This document shows, in pieces, positions 1 to 9,301 of a stretch of DNA of 64,000 bases. The notes under the pieces are model-generated. The model was given only the letters and a program-made list of their open reading frames with translations. It searched no databases and was not told where the DNA came from. The number at the start of each line of letters is the position of its first letter. The first letter of the stretch is position 1. Origin of the DNA: Pedobacter kyonggii. GTDB lineage: Bacteria > Bacteroidota > Bacteroidia > Sphingobacteriales > Sphingobacteriaceae. The position numbers were made by a program, and so were the translations under genes. The DNA is taken from positions 1 to 64,000 of the forward strand of contig NZ_SIXF01000017.1 in assembly GCF_004310665.1 (NCBI RefSeq), in the 5' to 3' direction.

Positions 1-198
1 GAAAGCCCATTGACTGAATGTGTTTTGCATTTGAGAACAGCTTAACACAAAGCCCATAACAAAATCCATCGGAGAAATCTTCTTTGCACTGCGCTGAAGA
101 AAACCACTGCTCCGAGCTATAGTATCAATGGTTGATCCATTAAAAAAAATATCAAATCTTTTTTTTATTTTAGAGTTGAAAAAGCGGCTTGTAGACAT
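1..198 (-). mobile_element. IS4-like transposase, N-terminal fragment cut by window edge
   Basis: An open frame of 66 codons runs from an ATG at 198 off the left edge with no stop. The peptide starts MSTSRFFNSK and contains IARSSGFLQRSAKK followed by a hydrophobic MDFVMGFVLS stretch. I read this as the N-terminus of an IS4-type DDE transposase, in which a basic region precedes the catalytic core. The DDE residues would lie outside the window, so family and intactness cannot be judged. An inverted repeat at 341-357 could mark the end of the element or be a terminator; no target duplication can be seen. Family assignment rests on recall of similar N-termini. Confidence 0.6.
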
Positions 199-340
199 TG
201 TCAAATGTGTTTAGAACTACAAGTTGCTTTTTCCTTTTTAAATAATAATCACAGACTTTTCAACCTTTGTCAATATCATTAACTTGACGCTAATGCGAAT
301 ATTCGGGAGCAGAATCTATCAAACCAACCGCGTGTTTTCA

Positions 341-357
341 GTCGGTGAGACACCGAC
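341..357. terminator. Perfect 7-bp stem, 3-nt loop hairpin
   Basis: GTCGGTG, loop AGA, CACCGAC. It lies 20 bases beyond the stop of the DUF1304 gene and between it and the transposase fragment. There is no T-tract on either side, so it may be a weak terminator, an IS-end structure or a REP-like palindrome. Confidence 0.35.
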
Positions 358-376
358 CGATAGGATCGTATCGAAC

Positions 377-736
377 TTACAGGTGCAATAAAATCAAGGC
401 TACCAATGCAGGTATCGACTGTACGTAAAGAATCTTTTTACTTGCTGTGGCTGCACCATAAATGCCTGCGATAATCACACAGGTTAAAAAGAATATGGCC
501 ACATAAAATTTCCAGTGATGATCGGTTATGCATAATGACCAAATTAAACCTGCTGCTAAAAAGCCATTGTACAATCCCTGGTTTGCAGCCAATGTTTTCG
601 TTGGCACAAATAAATCTTTCGGGATAGTTTTAAACACTTTCGGTGCCTTGGTGGTCCAGGCAAACATTTCTAACCAAAGGATATAAATGTGGATGAAGGC
701 TACTAAGCCGATTACGATTTGTGCTGCTAATTGCAT
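377..736 (-). CDS. DUF1304 family membrane protein
   Basis: A 119-residue protein with four predicted membrane helices at roughly residues 4-24, 50-70, 76-95 and 100-118, with no cytoplasmic domain. The conserved E/W-rich region after helix 1 (LEMFAWTTKAPKVF) and the NQGLYNGFLAAGL motif at the start of helix 2 match the DUF1304 family of small inner-membrane proteins. Length is normal for the family. Its function is unknown. It stands alone: a transposase fragment lies downstream and about 450 bases without genes lie upstream, so it is probably monocistronic. Confidence 0.85.
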   Translation of the reverse strand: MQLAAQIVIGLVAFIHIYILWLEMFAWTTKAPKVFKTIPKDLFVPTKTLAANQGLYNGFLAAGLIWSLCITDHHWKFYVAIFFLTCVIIAGIYGAATASKKILYVQSIPALVALILLHL

Positions 737-1188
737 TATAGATTGGATTATACAGATTTAATGATTGCTCCGATTGATTGTAATTTAAAGATATAAAACT
801 TTGAGGGCATTTAGATGATTACTCATTATTTCTGCTTGTGTTTTATCACAGAAGCGCAAAAAATGCTGTTCAATAAACCCGATAATAGCGGGCACGAGTG
901 AAACGAAGTAAAGCGGTTAGCTCCAAAGGAGTCCCTTTAGGACGGGACTGCTGCCTCCGAAGCACTGCTAGCGCTCATTTTCAAATCATTTAAGGAATTT
1001 GCGCTTTGCTTTAGTCTTTAAGCTTTAGCCTTTCAGCTTATTTCTGTCATGCTGTCAGTAAACTATAGCCTCTTTTTTTACATTTTATCAGTCTTTTACC
1101 CATATTATCTGCCAAAACCCAATTGGCACAAGCATTGTTTAATAGCAGTAGAAATTATAATACTTTAAAAAGAGAAATTAAAAATACA
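737..1188. other. Intergenic region with a degenerate repeat-element copy
   Basis: No credible gene was found. Positions about 893-990 contain GAAACGAAGTAAAGCGG, then a short stem (AGTCCC...GGGACT) and a tail ending CATTTTCAAAT. The first phrase recurs at 25143-25159 inside a larger element, so this is probably a decayed copy of that family. The rest is AT-rich and should carry the dnaK promoter, but no clear TTG-N19-TAnnTTTG was found. Confidence 0.5.
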
Positions 1189-3099
1189 ATGGGAAAAATT
1201 ATTGGAATAGACTTAGGAACAACAAACTCTTGCGTGAGCGTAATGGAGGGCAACGAGCCTGTAGTTATCGCAAACAGTGAGGGTAAACGTACTACACCGT
1301 CTATTGTTGCTTTTGCAGAAAACGGTGAGCGTAAGGTTGGCGAGCCTGCTAAACGTCAGGCTATAACCAACCCAACAAAAACGATATATTCGATTAAACG
1401 CTTTATGGGTAACAGCTACGACGAAAGTGCGAAAGAAGCTGGACGTGTACCATATAAGGTAGTTAAAGGTGATAACAATACACCACGTGTTGAAATCGAT
1501 GACAGAAAATATACTCCACAAGAGATTTCTGCGATGATTTTACAGAAAATGAAAAAAACTGCTGAAGATTTCTTGGGTCAGGAAGTAACTGAAGCGGTAA
1601 TTACTGTACCAGCTTATTTTAACGATGCACAACGTCAGGCTACTAAAGAAGCTGGCGAGATTGCAGGTTTAACTGTAAAACGTATCATTAACGAGCCTAC
1701 TGCAGCTGCTTTAGCTTATGGTTTGGATAAAGCACATAAAGACATGAAAATTGTTGTGTTTGACTGTGGTGGTGGTACGCATGACGTTTCTGTTTTAGAA
1801 TTAGGCGATGGCGTTTTCGAAGTAAAATCTACTGATGGTGATACACACTTAGGTGGTGATGACTTTGACCACATTATTATCGATTGGTTAACCAGCGAAT
1901 TCAAAGCTGAAAACAGCATGGATTTGGCTAAAGACCCAATGGCTTTACAACGTTTAAAAGAAGCTGCTGAGAAAGCTAAAATTGAGTTATCAAGCACAAC
2001 TTCTACTGAAATTAATTTGCCGTACATTACTGCTGATGCTAGTGGCCCTAAACACTTAGTACGTACATTATCTCGTGCTAAATTTGAGCAATTGGCTGAT
2101 AGTTTGATTAAACGTACTATCGATCCTTGTAAATCTGCTTTGAAAAATGCTGGTTTAAGCACAAGCGATATCGACGAAATTATTTTGGTAGGTGGTTCAA
2201 CCCGTATTCCTGCTATTCAGGAAGCGGTTAAAGCTTTCTTCGGTAAAGAGCCAAGTAAAGGTGTTAACCCTGATGAGGTTGTGGCAATCGGTGCTGCTAT
2301 TCAAGGTGGTGTATTAACTGGTGATGTAAAAGATGTATTGTTATTAGACGTTACGCCTTTATCATTAGGTATCGAAACCATGGGTGGTGTGATGACTAAA
2401 TTAATTGAGTCTAACACAACTATCCCAACTAAAAAATCGGAGACTTTCTCAACTGCAGCTGATAACCAGCCTTCGGTAGAGATCCACATTTTACAAGGGG
2501 AGCGTCCAATGGCTGCTCAGAACCGTACAATTGGTCGTTTTATTTTAGATGGTATTCCACCAGCACCTCGTGGTGTGCCTCAGGTAGAAGTATCGTTTGA
2601 TATTGATGCTAACGGTATCTTACACGTTAGTGCTAAAGATAAAGCTACCGGTAAAGAGCAAAAAATCCGTATCGAAGCATCTTCAGGTTTAACTGATGCT
2701 GAGATCAAAAAAATGAAAGAAGAAGCTGAAGCTAATGCAGCAGACGATGCTAAGCAGAAAGAAGAAGCTGATAAAATCAATGGTGCTGATGCTTTAATTT
2801 TCTCAACCGAGAAACAATTAAAAGAGTTTGGTGATAAATTATCTGCTGATAAAAAAGCACCGATCGAGGCTGGTTTAGAGAAATTGAAAGCAGCGCACGG
2901 TTCTCGTAACTTTGCAGATATCGATGCAGCACAAGCTGAATTGCAAAATGCATGGAACGCAGCATCTGAGGAAATGTACAAAGCTGGTGAGCAACCTCAG
3001 GGTGGCCAACAACCACAAGCTGATGGTCAGCCTCAAGGTGGTGGCGATAACGTTACCGATGTTGATTTTGAAGAAGTAAAAGAAGACGATAAGAAATAA
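1189..3099 (+). CDS. dnaK: Chaperone DnaK (Hsp70)
   Basis: A 636-residue ATP-dependent chaperone of the cytoplasm; it binds exposed hydrophobic peptides with DnaJ and GrpE. The ATG at 1189 gives the standard N-terminus [18 protein letters not shown]; the frame stays open 22 codons further up but that extension is not part of the family. The order is nucleotide-binding domain (about 1-380), the linker [13 protein letters not shown], the substrate-binding domain, the helical lid, and a Q/G-rich tail ending in the acidic [15 protein letters not shown]. Length matches E. coli DnaK (638). One oddity: the phosphate-2 loop reads [11 protein letters not shown], with Cys193 and His198 where Leu and Phe are usual; the catalytic Asp and Thr are kept. 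No dnaJ or grpE is adjacent. Confidence 0.98.
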   Translation: MGKIIGIDLGTTNSCVSVMEGNEPVVIANSEGKRTTPSIVAFAENGERKVGEPAKRQAITNPTKTIYSIKRFMGNSYDESAKEAGRVPYKVVKGDNNTPRVEIDDRKYTPQEISAMILQKMKKTAEDFLGQEVTEAVITVPAYFNDAQRQATKEAGEIAGLTVKRIINEPTAAALAYGLDKAHKDMKIVVFDCGGGTHDVSVLELGDGVFEVKSTDGDTHLGGDDFDHIIIDWLTSEFKAENSMDLAKDPMALQRLKEAAEKAKIELSSTTSTEINLPYITADASGPKHLVRTLSRAKFEQLADSLIKRTIDPCKSALKNAGLSTSDIDEIILVGGSTRIPAIQEAVKAFFGKEPSKGVNPDEVVAIGAAIQGGVLTGDVKDVLLLDVTPLSLGIETMGGVMTKLIESNTTIPTKKSETFSTAADNQPSVEIHILQGERPMAAQNRTIGRFILDGIPPAPRGVPQVEVSFDIDANGILHVSAKDKATGKEQKIRIEASSGLTDAEIKKMKEEAEANAADDAKQKEEADKINGADALIFSTEKQLKEFGDKLSADKKAPIEAGLEKLKAAHGSRNFADIDAAQAELQNAWNAASEEMYKAGEQPQGGQQPQADGQPQGGGDNVTDVDFEEVKEDDKK

Positions 3100-3102
3100 G
3101 TT

Positions 3103-3137
3103 TTGAGTCTGAAGTCCTGAGTTGTAAGTCTTGGGAG
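3103..3137. repeat. Heptad-period degenerate tract
   Basis: Units in exact 7-nt register: ttgagtc, tgaagtc, ctgagtt, gtaagtc, ttgggag. One of the nine such tracts described under the heptad finding. Confidence 0.7.
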
Positions 3138-3142
3138 AATAT

Positions 3143-3184
3143 AAAAAGCGTTTCTGATTAAGTTCAGGAGCGCTTTTTTTGTTT
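3143..3184 (+). terminator. dnaK transcription terminator
   Basis: AAAAAGCG at 3143-3150 pairs with CGCTTTTT at 3171-3178, followed by more T residues. It lies 44 bases after the dnaK stop. The loop is about 20 nt. Confidence 0.7.
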
Positions 3185-3215
3185 TTAAGCATTGATTGGA
3201 TAAGAATGTAAAACC

Positions 3216-3625
3216 ATTTAAGCTTATATGTTTCTAATATGTCTTATATGGTTAAAAAAAATTGGAAATGAATGGTTCAATACTTTTCGGAAACTACAGC
3301 CCCGCCATTCGCTAATCCGGTAAAGGATCGGAACCGCTGCTGTCGGGTTTAGGAAGGAAGTTTAGCGCTTTTCGTGCGGGTTTGAATAGCGATAAGGTTA
3401 ATTCATGTGTTCTTATATTTCTTATTTGGTTAAAAGTATTGGAAACGAATGGTTCCGTACTCTTCGGAGGTGATAGCCCCGCCATTCGCTTTAGCCCTCA
3501 TGAAAAAATCGGGGCTGCCGCTACTGTCGGGTTTAGGAAGGCAGTTTAGTGCTTTTGGAAGGGTTTGAATAGCGATAAGGTTAACTTATGTGTTTCTCAA
3601 ACGTCTTATATGGTCAAATATTGGC
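3216..3625. repeat. Two tandem copies of a ~180-bp repeat element
   Basis: The phrase ATTGGAAATGAATGGTTC at 3261 recurs as ATTGGAAACGAATGGTTC at 3438, and ATTGG starts again at 3620, so the period is about 177-182 bases. Both units share AGCCCCGCCATTCGCT, GCTGTCGGGTTTAGGAAGG (or a close variant) and TTTGAATAGCGATAAGGTTAA. Each has an imperfect inner stem (TCCGGTAAAGGATCGGA in unit 1). The same 5' phrase and the CGGGTTTA box occur in the elements at 24975-25330. It is non-coding, and fills the space between dnaK and the next gene. Confidence 0.8.
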
Positions 3626-3632
3626 ATATTGT

Positions 3633-3923
3633 TTAATTTCTTCTGCTAAACGCAGAAACGATCCTTTCTGTTATAAAACCGTAGAATAAACAATTTATTC
3701 CTAGGCCGAGAAAGAAGAAACTTCCATCCATAAAGTTAAAAAATATGGTATGCGTAGGAAAACGAAAGATATAATATAATTTGGCTATTGCTCGTGTTGT
3801 AGAGCTGTTTCCATCCGTACCTTCTTCAACAGCTGCGGCGGCAATAAGCGTTATAAAAGTGAAAACGCAAAAAATGAGTGTTGCAGAAATGAAAAGCCAT
3901 ACCTTAAAACTATTTATTTTCAC
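3633..3923 (-). CDS. Small membrane protein of unknown function
   Basis: A 96-residue protein starting MKINSFKVWLFISATL with two hydrophobic segments (about residues 8-30 and 65-85) joined by a polar region containing VEEGTDGNSSTTRA, and ending in a basic tail. I do not recognise the family. It reads in the same direction as the kinase gene upstream, 57 bases away, so it could be co-transcribed. The ORF is not overlapped by a better one and has ordinary composition, which favours a real gene; the absence of any recognised motif keeps confidence moderate. Confidence 0.5.
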   Translation of the reverse strand: MKINSFKVWLFISATLIFCVFTFITLIAAAAVEEGTDGNSSTTRAIAKLYYIFRFPTHTIFFNFMDGSFFFLGLGINCLFYGFITERIVSAFSRRN

Positions 3924-3980
3924 CTCGTTCTTTTTTAAATCATACGTATGTCGGGATGCTATAACTGGGTTATTTTAAAA

Positions 3981-5057
3981 CTAAACCAAATTCTGTTCAA
4001 TAATGTCCTGTAACTCTTTTTCGTTTGCACCAATTTCTTGCAATAGTTTAAACTGATTCTTGGTCCGGTTTAAATTTTGTGTGGGGTAACTAATAGGATA
4101 GTACTTGTTATCGCTCAAATAATCAGTTAAGAAGCGCAGGGCCTGCATATAAATCATGTATTTGCCTGAGAATAAGATGAGTTCTTTTTCTGTTTCTGTC
4201 AAAATACTTTTCATTTCGGATAAATAACCCTTTATCGTGGCCTCAAAGTAAGGTAAACGTATCTTAATCTTATCTAAATCAGTTTCATTTTCAGAGAAGG
4301 CACAAAGATAAGTGCGCATCATATCGCCCAAGTCGGAAATGAATTTACCGGGCATAATGGTATCTAAATCGATTACGCAGATACCCCCATAAGTTTCAGT
4401 ATCCAACAAAACATTGCTTATTTTGGTGTCGTGGTGCATTACACGATCAGGGAAATCAGTTCTGTGCGAGTATGAGGTATAATAATCTAAAATATATTTA
4501 TGTGCTAAAGCCTCTTCAATTTGTGCTTTTGCCTCATTCTTTAGCGTTTCTTCCGCATGGCTTAATGCCAAAGTAAACTGTTCGTACCTTAAACCTAAAT
4601 CATGGAAACCCGGGATAGTAGGCTGAAGTGTTTTTGCATCAAAATCATCTAATAATCTACTCAGTTTGCCAAATTGTTTCGCAGCTTCATATGCTTGCTT
4701 TGGATCAGCTAACACCTCTAAGGAGATGGTGTTCGGCACGAAAGGAAGCATCCGCCAATATTCATGATGAATGTGCGCCATTTCTTCACTATTTGCTGTA
4801 GAAACAGGCTTAATAAAAAGATATTCAGGGTAAGTGAAGGTAAGGTAATCAGCAATAGACCGCAGGTTATTGGCAATGGCCTGGGGAGATTTAAAAACCG
4901 AAGTATTTATATTTTGAAGAATGTATTTCTTCTTTTCGGATAGAGGAGAAAGCAAATAAGTACGGTTAATTAAACCCGTACCTATTTGTGTAATTTTTGT
5001 ATTTTCTTTAGCGTATCCGTAGGCTTTTAAAACTTCGGAATCTAAATTTAGTTCCAT
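3981..5057 (-). CDS. NahK-like sugar anomeric kinase (phosphotransferase family)
   Basis: A 358-residue protein of the aminoglycoside phosphotransferase/choline kinase fold. It matches the N-acetylhexosamine 1-kinase (NahK) pattern along its length: GTGLINRTYLL nucleotide loop near 27-36, YILQNINTSVF at 45-55, catalytic MHHDTKISNVLL with Asp210, metal-binding VIDLDTIMPG with Asp230/Asp232, and RFLTDYL near the C-terminus. NahK is 359 residues long. Such kinases phosphorylate free reducing sugars at C1. It overlaps the upstream nucleotidyltransferase by 10 bases, so the two are almost certainly translated together: kinase makes sugar-1-phosphate, partner makes NDP-sugar. The sugar itself cannot be told from sequence. 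Confidence 0.8.
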   Translation of the reverse strand: MELNLDSEVLKAYGYAKENTKITQIGTGLINRTYLLSPLSEKKKYILQNINTSVFKSPQAIANNLRSIADYLTFTYPEYLFIKPVSTANSEEMAHIHHEYWRMLPFVPNTISLEVLADPKQAYEAAKQFGKLSRLLDDFDAKTLQPTIPGFHDLGLRYEQFTLALSHAEETLKNEAKAQIEEALAHKYILDYYTSYSHRTDFPDRVMHHDTKISNVLLDTETYGGICVIDLDTIMPGKFISDLGDMMRTYLCAFSENETDLDKIKIRLPYFEATIKGYLSEMKSILTETEKELILFSGKYMIYMQALRFLTDYLSDNKYYPISYPTQNLNRTKNQFKLLQEIGANEKELQDIIEQNLV

Positions 5058-5947
5058 AGTTTTTCTGGATATGTTCCGTTTTTAACCAATTGGTCAATAC
5101 TGTCCTGAACATAAGGTTTGTCTTCTTTATACGTAACACCGAACCATTTGTTTGATGTTGGCACTACTTTAAAGGTGGCGGTATTGCTTTTTACCAGGTT
5201 TTCGCCAATTAATGGAATAAAGAATTCTGCCTTGGGCTTATCTTTGTTTGCTTCAGCAAATTCTCTGAACAATTCTTCGGTAATTTTGAAAACCGCTGGT
5301 GTAAATCCCCAGAAATTCATTGAAACAGGCGTTTCATAGGCTAAAGGGAACTCTTCGCCATTTTCTTCGTAAAAAATACTACCATCTTTAGGATAAACCT
5401 TTGTCCGTTCTACAATTTCTTTTAAGTTACCAAATTCATCTACCTGGCAAACACCACGGGAAACGGCGCCAAACTCCGATAAAGTTTTGCCAATTTCGTA
5501 ACCAATAATAGAATAATTGCTATCTGTTACTTCGGTGGTTAAGAAATCGACCATCTTTTTAAAGGCATCGTAACCATAGTAATCATCAGCATTAATTACA
5601 CAGAATGGTTCTTTAATTACGTTTCTGCCCGAAAGGATTGCATGTGCGGTACCCCAGGGTTTCTCTCTGTATATTTCTTCTTCTATACCAAATTGTTTTA
5701 AATCGAAGTTTTGGAAAACATATTCTGTTTCAATTCTGCCAGCAAGTTTAGGTTCGAAAATGGCTTTGAATTCATTTACAAACTCCTCTTTAATAATAAA
5801 TACAACTTTGCCAAAGCCAGCGTTAATTGCATCATATATTGAATAATCGATAATGGTTTCTCCATTTGGGCCAAAACCATCGATTTGTTTCATACTTCCA
5901 TAACGGCTTGCCATACCTGCAGCCAATATTAATAGGGTAGGTTTCAT
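5048..5947 (-). CDS. Sugar-1-phosphate nucleotidyltransferase
   Basis: A 299-residue protein of the NTP_transferase family. The N-terminal LILAAGMASRYGSMKQ (6-21) is the nucleotide-binding signature, in a form where MA replaces the G/L-rich variant of RmlA and GlmU; NADDYYG follows as the metal-binding aspartate region. No C-terminal left-handed helix acyltransferase domain is present, so it is a single-function uridylyl- or other nucleotidylyl-transferase. It is the first gene of a two-gene unit with the NahK-like kinase. Together they suggest salvage of a free sugar into an NDP-sugar without passing through the 6-phosphate. Donor nucleotide and sugar are unknown. Confidence 0.85.
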   Translation of the reverse strand: MKPTLLILAAGMASRYGSMKQIDGFGPNGETIIDYSIYDAINAGFGKVVFIIKEEFVNEFKAIFEPKLAGRIETEYVFQNFDLKQFGIEEEIYREKPWGTAHAILSGRNVIKEPFCVINADDYYGYDAFKKMVDFLTTEVTDSNYSIIGYEIGKTLSEFGAVSRGVCQVDEFGNLKEIVERTKVYPKDGSIFYEENGEEFPLAYETPVSMNFWGFTPAVFKITEELFREFAEANKDKPKAEFFIPLIGENLVKSNTATFKVVPTSNKWFGVTYKEDKPYVQDSIDQLVKNGTYPEKLWN

Positions 5948-6068
5948 CTATTGTTTATTGTTTTTAGTGGGGGTGAAGACCTCGATGATGGAACGATTAA
6001 TTTACCATCTTGGTTTCATCTTGCGAAATTAGTTATTTGAGCGTTTACTATGTTAATTAATAAGTTTT

Positions 6069-7643
6069 TTAAAATCCAAAAAGTCCACCACCGGTTTTTG
6101 AGCGTGTTTTCTTACCGGTAAGCATGCCAAAAATACCGCGAACAATTTCTTTACCAATTTGGCGTGTTATTGTTGCGCCCATTACTTGTTCAACCAAGCT
6201 CTTTTCACCTGGTTTAGGTTTGCTTTCTTGTTCAGCCTGTTTTTGAGCCTCAGCTTCTTGTTTTTCTTGTTCTGCTGCTGCAGTTTGCTCATTAATGCGT
6301 TTTGTTAAAATATCATAAGCACTTTCAGGATCGATAGGGTCTTTATATTTGGTATACATCGAACTGGCATGAATCAGTTGATCAAAATCTGCAGCGGTTA
6401 ATGGGCCCATAACCGCCCTTGGCGGGGTAAGCATGGTAGCAGATACCTCCGTTGGAATGCCTTTTTCATTTAATACAGTAACCAAAGCCTGACCAGTGCC
6501 CAATGAAGTTAGTATTTTATCGATCTCGTAGAAATCTGATTTTGGATAGGTATTAACTGTTTTTTTTAAAGCATCTACATCATTTGGCGTAAATGCCCTT
6601 AATGCATGTTGTACGCGGTTACCCAGTTGCCCTAAAACACTTTCAGGTACATCGGTAGGCGCCTGGGTACAGAAGAAAACACCAATTCCTTTTGAACGGA
6701 TTAACCTAATAATGGTCTCAATTTGCTCTAAAAATGCTTTCGAAGAATTTTTGAACAATAAATGTGCTTCATCAAAAAAGAAAATCAGTTTTGGTTTGTC
6801 TAAATCGCCAACTTCGGGCATGGTATTAAATAACTCAGCCAGTAGGCTCAATAAAAATGTAGAATATAATACGGGCTGATTTTGAACATCTGCAATATTT
6901 AACAAACTTATGGTTCCTTTGCCATCAACACGCTCGAAAAGATCTTCAATGTCAAAAGATTTTTCGCCAAACATACCCGCCAATCCTTGCTGCTCTATAG
7001 CGACAATTTTTCTTAATATAGTGCCAGAAGTAGCAGTAGAAATGGTACCATAACTGCTTTTTATTTCTGCAGCTCCGGCACCTTCTGATAAATAAGAAAC
7101 CAGTTTCTTTAAATCATTTAAGTCGATAACCGGCATTTTGTTATCATCAGCATATTTAAATATTACCGCCATAACACCTGCCTGGGTATCATTTAAATCC
7201 AGCACTTTAGATAAAAGCGTTGGACCGAATTCCAATACTGTTGCCCGCATCTGAGCACCCATTTTACCCGAAAGGGAGTAAATTTCGATGGGAAAGCCAG
7301 ATGGAGAAAAAGGTTTGTTGAGCTGTTGTGCTCTTTCTTCTATTTTTGGATTAACGGAGCCGGGCTGGTTTAAGCCTGATAAATCGCCTTTAACATCTAA
7401 CATAAAAACAGGAACGCTGGCATCCGACAGTTGTTCTGCCAATAATTGTAGGGTCCGAGTTTTACCTGTTCCGGTTGCTCCAGCAATTAAACCATGTCTA
7501 TTCATCATTTTTAGCGACAAATTAACCTCAGCTTCGCTGTAAACCTGACCGTCTAAAATTCCGGCGCCTAAATAAATGTACGAGCCTGTAGGGGCGTAGG
7601 ATGATTTTATTTTTTCGATGAATTTTGAAGAAATATCGCTCAT
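6069..7643 (-). CDS. HerA/YjgR-like ATPase (DUF853)
   Basis: A 524-residue P-loop ATPase of the HerA/FtsK superfamily, subgroup DUF853 (E. coli YjgR). Walker A is GATGTGKT (residues 55-62); Walker B is IFFFDEAHLL in the second half, followed by the RSKGIGVFFCTQAP sensor region. The C-terminus has a Q/E-rich coiled stretch (roughly 450-480), then a short basic-glycine tail. Length is in the family range. Biological role of this subgroup is poorly defined; it is often listed as a helicase on the basis of fold only. No NurA or other nuclease neighbour is present. It is 94 bases downstream of cbpM on the same strand. Confidence 0.9.
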   Translation of the reverse strand: MSDISSKFIEKIKSSYAPTGSYIYLGAGILDGQVYSEAEVNLSLKMMNRHGLIAGATGTGKTRTLQLLAEQLSDASVPVFMLDVKGDLSGLNQPGSVNPKIEERAQQLNKPFSPSGFPIEIYSLSGKMGAQMRATVLEFGPTLLSKVLDLNDTQAGVMAVIFKYADDNKMPVIDLNDLKKLVSYLSEGAGAAEIKSSYGTISTATSGTILRKIVAIEQQGLAGMFGEKSFDIEDLFERVDGKGTISLLNIADVQNQPVLYSTFLLSLLAELFNTMPEVGDLDKPKLIFFFDEAHLLFKNSSKAFLEQIETIIRLIRSKGIGVFFCTQAPTDVPESVLGQLGNRVQHALRAFTPNDVDALKKTVNTYPKSDFYEIDKILTSLGTGQALVTVLNEKGIPTEVSATMLTPPRAVMGPLTAADFDQLIHASSMYTKYKDPIDPESAYDILTKRINEQTAAAEQEKQEAEAQKQAEQESKPKPGEKSLVEQVMGATITRQIGKEIVRGIFGMLTGKKTRSKTGGGLFGF

Positions 7644-7737
7644 TTTTTTAAATTAGATTGCCAATTTAAGAAAGATATCTTAAAAAGATTGTGTTTTTGT
7701 TTCGACTTTTAATGCAAAATACTGCACAAACGGTTGT

Positions 7738-8043
7738 TTAATGGTGTTGGTTAAGTTGCTTATAATAATTTAGTTCGTTCTGCAGTGCGGTTATTTCTTC
7801 TTGCATATTTTGCAATTGATTGAGCAGATGCGAAACAGCATGAATGCCCTCTAAGTTGATTTCCAGATCGTGTGCTAGACGAAGATACTGCTCCAATTTG
7901 GTCAATTCATCAACTGGCAAAAAGAGCGATTGCTTTTTAACCGTGGTGTGGATCAGGCCAAAATTTTCAAGTGATTGGATAAAGTTGATCTCTACGTGGT
8001 GATAAGCGCAGATGTCTTCTACAGGTATTAGATTGGTTTCCAT
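7738..8043 (-). CDS. cbpM: Chaperone modulator CbpM
   Basis: A 101-residue protein starting METNLIPVEDICAYH at 8043; the longer frame to 8121 would overlap cbpA and is not family-like. CbpM binds the J-domain protein CbpA and inhibits it. The N-terminal MerR-like winged-helix portion (FIQSLENFGLIH) and the C-terminal coiled coil (LLNQLQNMQEEITALQNELNYY) are as expected. It begins 5 bases after the cbpA stop, so the pair is co-transcribed and probably translationally coupled. Length agrees with E. coli CbpM (101). Confidence 0.85.
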   Translation of the reverse strand: METNLIPVEDICAYHHVEINFIQSLENFGLIHTTVKKQSLFLPVDELTKLEQYLRLAHDLEINLEGIHAVSHLLNQLQNMQEEITALQNELNYYKQLNQHH

Positions 8044-8048
8044 AATGG

Positions 8049-8948
8049 TTAGAATTTGGAAAGTTTTTCGAATAGTTCTTTTTGTTCGACATTTAGATTG
8101 GTAGGTAATTTTACCTGCCACTTGATATATAAATCGCCAAACTGATTTTCTTTTTTATAAAGTGGAAATCCTTTTCCTTTTAAACGTAAAGTAGCATCGG
8201 GCTGTGTTCCCTCTGGCACTTTAAGTTTAACTTTGCCGTTTAAGGTTTCTACAATTTTTTCGCCTCCTAAAATGGCCGTATATACATCTATTTCTTCCTG
8301 GATATAGATGTCGTTTCCTTTTCGTTTAAATCTTGGGTGATCTGTAATATTAAATTTGATGTACAAATCTCCGGGAGGGCCATTGTTAACACCTGGTGCA
8401 CCGTAACCTGGCAACTTAATTTTCTGCCCATTTTCTACACCCGCCGGAATGGTAATACGTACTTGTTTGCCGTTTACGGTTAAGGTTTGTTTGTGTGTCG
8501 TATATGCATCGAGTAGATTCAGTTGTAAATCGGCATTGTAATCTTGGCCTTTAAAAGGGGAATTTCTACTGCTTCTGCCACCGCCGCCGAACATCGAAGA
8601 AAAGAAATCAGAAAAATCGTCGCCTCCAAAACCTCCAGAGTAGCTGTTACCGCCATATCCTCCACCTTGCGACTGGTATTGCCTTTTCTGCTGTTGCTGG
8701 GCATCTAGCTGATCGGCATGTTGCCAATCTTTACCGTACTTATCATATTTCTTACGCTTTTCCGGGTCACTTAAAACTTCGTTTGCCTCATTTATTTGCT
8801 GAAATTTTTTATTGGCTTCCTCATTGTTGGGGTTAAGATCGGGGTGGTGCTTTCGGGCTAATTTTCTATATGCTTTTTTAATGTCCTCAGTTGTCGCGTC
8901 TTTTTTCAGATCGAGGATTTTATAATAGTCTATGTAGTCCATATCCAT
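8049..8948 (-). CDS. cbpA: DnaJ-class co-chaperone CbpA
   Basis: A 299-residue J-domain protein. The J domain (about 5-75) has [14 protein letters not shown] with the HPD motif at 35-37. A G/F/S-rich linker ([33 protein letters not shown]) follows, then two beta-rich C-terminal substrate-binding domains; the four CXXCXGXG zinc repeats of true DnaJ are absent, which makes it CbpA type. It stimulates Hsp70 ATPase activity and may be a DnaK partner. An alternative ATG lies two codons in at 8942. The neighbour cbpM confirms the call. Confidence 0.9.
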   Translation of the reverse strand: MDMDYIDYYKILDLKKDATTEDIKKAYRKLARKHHPDLNPNNEEANKKFQQINEANEVLSDPEKRKKYDKYGKDWQHADQLDAQQQQKRQYQSQGGGYGGNSYSGGFGGDDFSDFFSSMFGGGGRSSRNSPFKGQDYNADLQLNLLDAYTTHKQTLTVNGKQVRITIPAGVENGQKIKLPGYGAPGVNNGPPGDLYIKFNITDHPRFKRKGNDIYIQEEIDVYTAILGGEKIVETLNGKVKLKVPEGTQPDATLRLKGKGFPLYKKENQFGDLYIKWQVKLPTNLNVEQKELFEKLSKF

Positions 8949-9301
8949 AATGGCTTAACAAATAAATAAAGGTAATGTTCAATTTATTGCATAAATGTAT
9001 GCTTTATAACGGTGTTTTTCAATTGGGATTGTTAAGTGTAATGTAGGTTTGCTTTATCATTAAGAGATTAAAGGTCATTAAGATTTTTTATTATAGCATG
9101 ATGTGTGCAGTTAGATGTTACCATCTGACTGATTCATAAACTTAGAATATAGATAATTACCGAAAAGGAAGAAACTAAGGGATTGAATTAAAGTTTGTTT
9201 ATTAGTGTCAGACAGTATAGTATCTGACACCGCTAAAAACCCCATTAAACAAAAAAATGCCCCAAATTGAGGCACTTTAATCGATAAAGGTAGAGAGAGA
9301 T
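8949..9301. other. Intergenic region with two hairpins and a terminator
   Basis: No gene seen. Hairpin 1 at 9108-9131: CAGTTAGATG-TTAC-CATCTGACTG (one G-U pair). Hairpin 2 at 9205-9230: GTGTCAGA, 10-nt loop, TCTGACAC. Both share the TCAGA/TCTGA core, and the first recurs nearly unchanged at 38424-38447, so these are dispersed REP-like palindromes rather than local regulatory sites. The rest is AT-rich and should hold the cbpA promoter. Confidence 0.6.
9251..9276 (-). terminator. Terminator of the S9 peptidase gene
   Basis: Read on the minus strand: GTGCCTC, short loop, GGGGCAT, then seven T residues, starting 26 bases after the peptidase stop codon. Confidence 0.7.

Noticed and set aside
1123-1188. 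Upstream extension of dnaK by 22 codons
   Set aside because: Opens with a non-ATG codon and gives [13 protein letters not shown], which is not in any DnaK. ATG at 1189 fits exactly.
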